Origin: Incurvaria masculella
Lineage: Eukaryota > Arthropoda > Insecta > Lepidoptera > Incurvariidae
Reading direction: 5' to 3'
NCBI GenBank assembly: GCA_946894095.1
Contig: OX335653.1
Span: 749,001 to 813,000 of the forward strand
Length of the DNA: 64,000 bases
Within the stretch, counting starts at the first letter, position 1. Every line of letters starts with the position of its first letter. Position numbers and translations under genes: made by a program. The notes under the pieces were generated by a model. The model did not search any database, had not been told where the DNA came from, and worked only from the letters and a program-made list of their open reading frames with translations. This document shows, piece after piece, positions 63,730 to 64,000 of the stretch.

Positions 63730-64000
63730 CTGGAGGCACAAACATGATTGCATATCGTCGGTATACGGTATATATTTGAGAATATTTTTAATTTTATCCT
63801 TTCATTATAGTAATTTTTTGTTTTGTTTTAAGTTTTATTGTTCTTGATAGTGATAGATATTTGTGTTTATATTACGGTCAAAGCCTGATGTTGGTTAAAG
63901 TCCGAAATTATTTGTTCCTTTAATTTTTTTTTCTTTCTGCACATATACTCATGTTGAGTGTACTAATTAAAAGTCGATGCCAAGAAAAAATATTTAATTA

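Overview
The window looks like insect nuclear DNA, most likely from a moth or butterfly. AT-rich introns carry a dense mix of transposable elements, and short GC-rich coding exons stand out between them. The order assignment rests on recalled lepidopteran repeat types, such as the GGTTCCGT...(CCGT)n...GGCCGG repeat, and was not searched.

One host gene dominates. Thirty-three coding exons on the minus strand, from 63729 down to a stop codon at 7948, join with consistent splice phases into one open frame of about 1,790 residues. Their order matches the middle and C-terminal two thirds of EPG5 (ectopic P-granules 5), the autophagosome-lysosome tethering factor. The N-terminal part lies beyond the right edge. 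Exons are labelled W1-W33 in transcription order. Positions 1-7947 lie downstream of the gene and hold only repeats and one unexplained GC-rich patch near 2.45 kb.

The introns hold the rest. A 5'-truncated Jockey-like LINE (8382-10650, with target-site duplication and poly-A) sits inside a TTAA-flanked MITE. LINE fragments in both orientations include a 1.8 kb copy at 22560-24335. An intact BEL/Pao LTR retrotransposon (28367-36001) has two 296-bp LTRs that look identical, a 5-bp target duplication and one 1,736-codon gag-pol frame. A deleted Tc1/mariner-like transposon lies at 37730-38923. A 58-bp satellite with a five-unit higher-order period lies at 39785-41115. Two giant foldback elements lie at 26204-26750 and 48222-48711. 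Penelope-like remnants lie at 56590-56998 and 1354-1678. SINE-like and MITE families recur throughout.

Most interesting points: a 144-bp in-frame duplication inside exon W9 that leaves two identical competing splice donors; a tandem duplication of the W21 acceptor region, split by the young BEL element; three unrelated insertions that each begin about 30 bp upstream of an Epg5 splice acceptor; the perfect 264-bp hairpin arms at 26.2-26.75 kb; and the satellite higher-order structure. I found no prokaryotic features, CRISPR arrays, or rRNA or tRNA genes. All similarities come from reading by eye and recall, without database searches.
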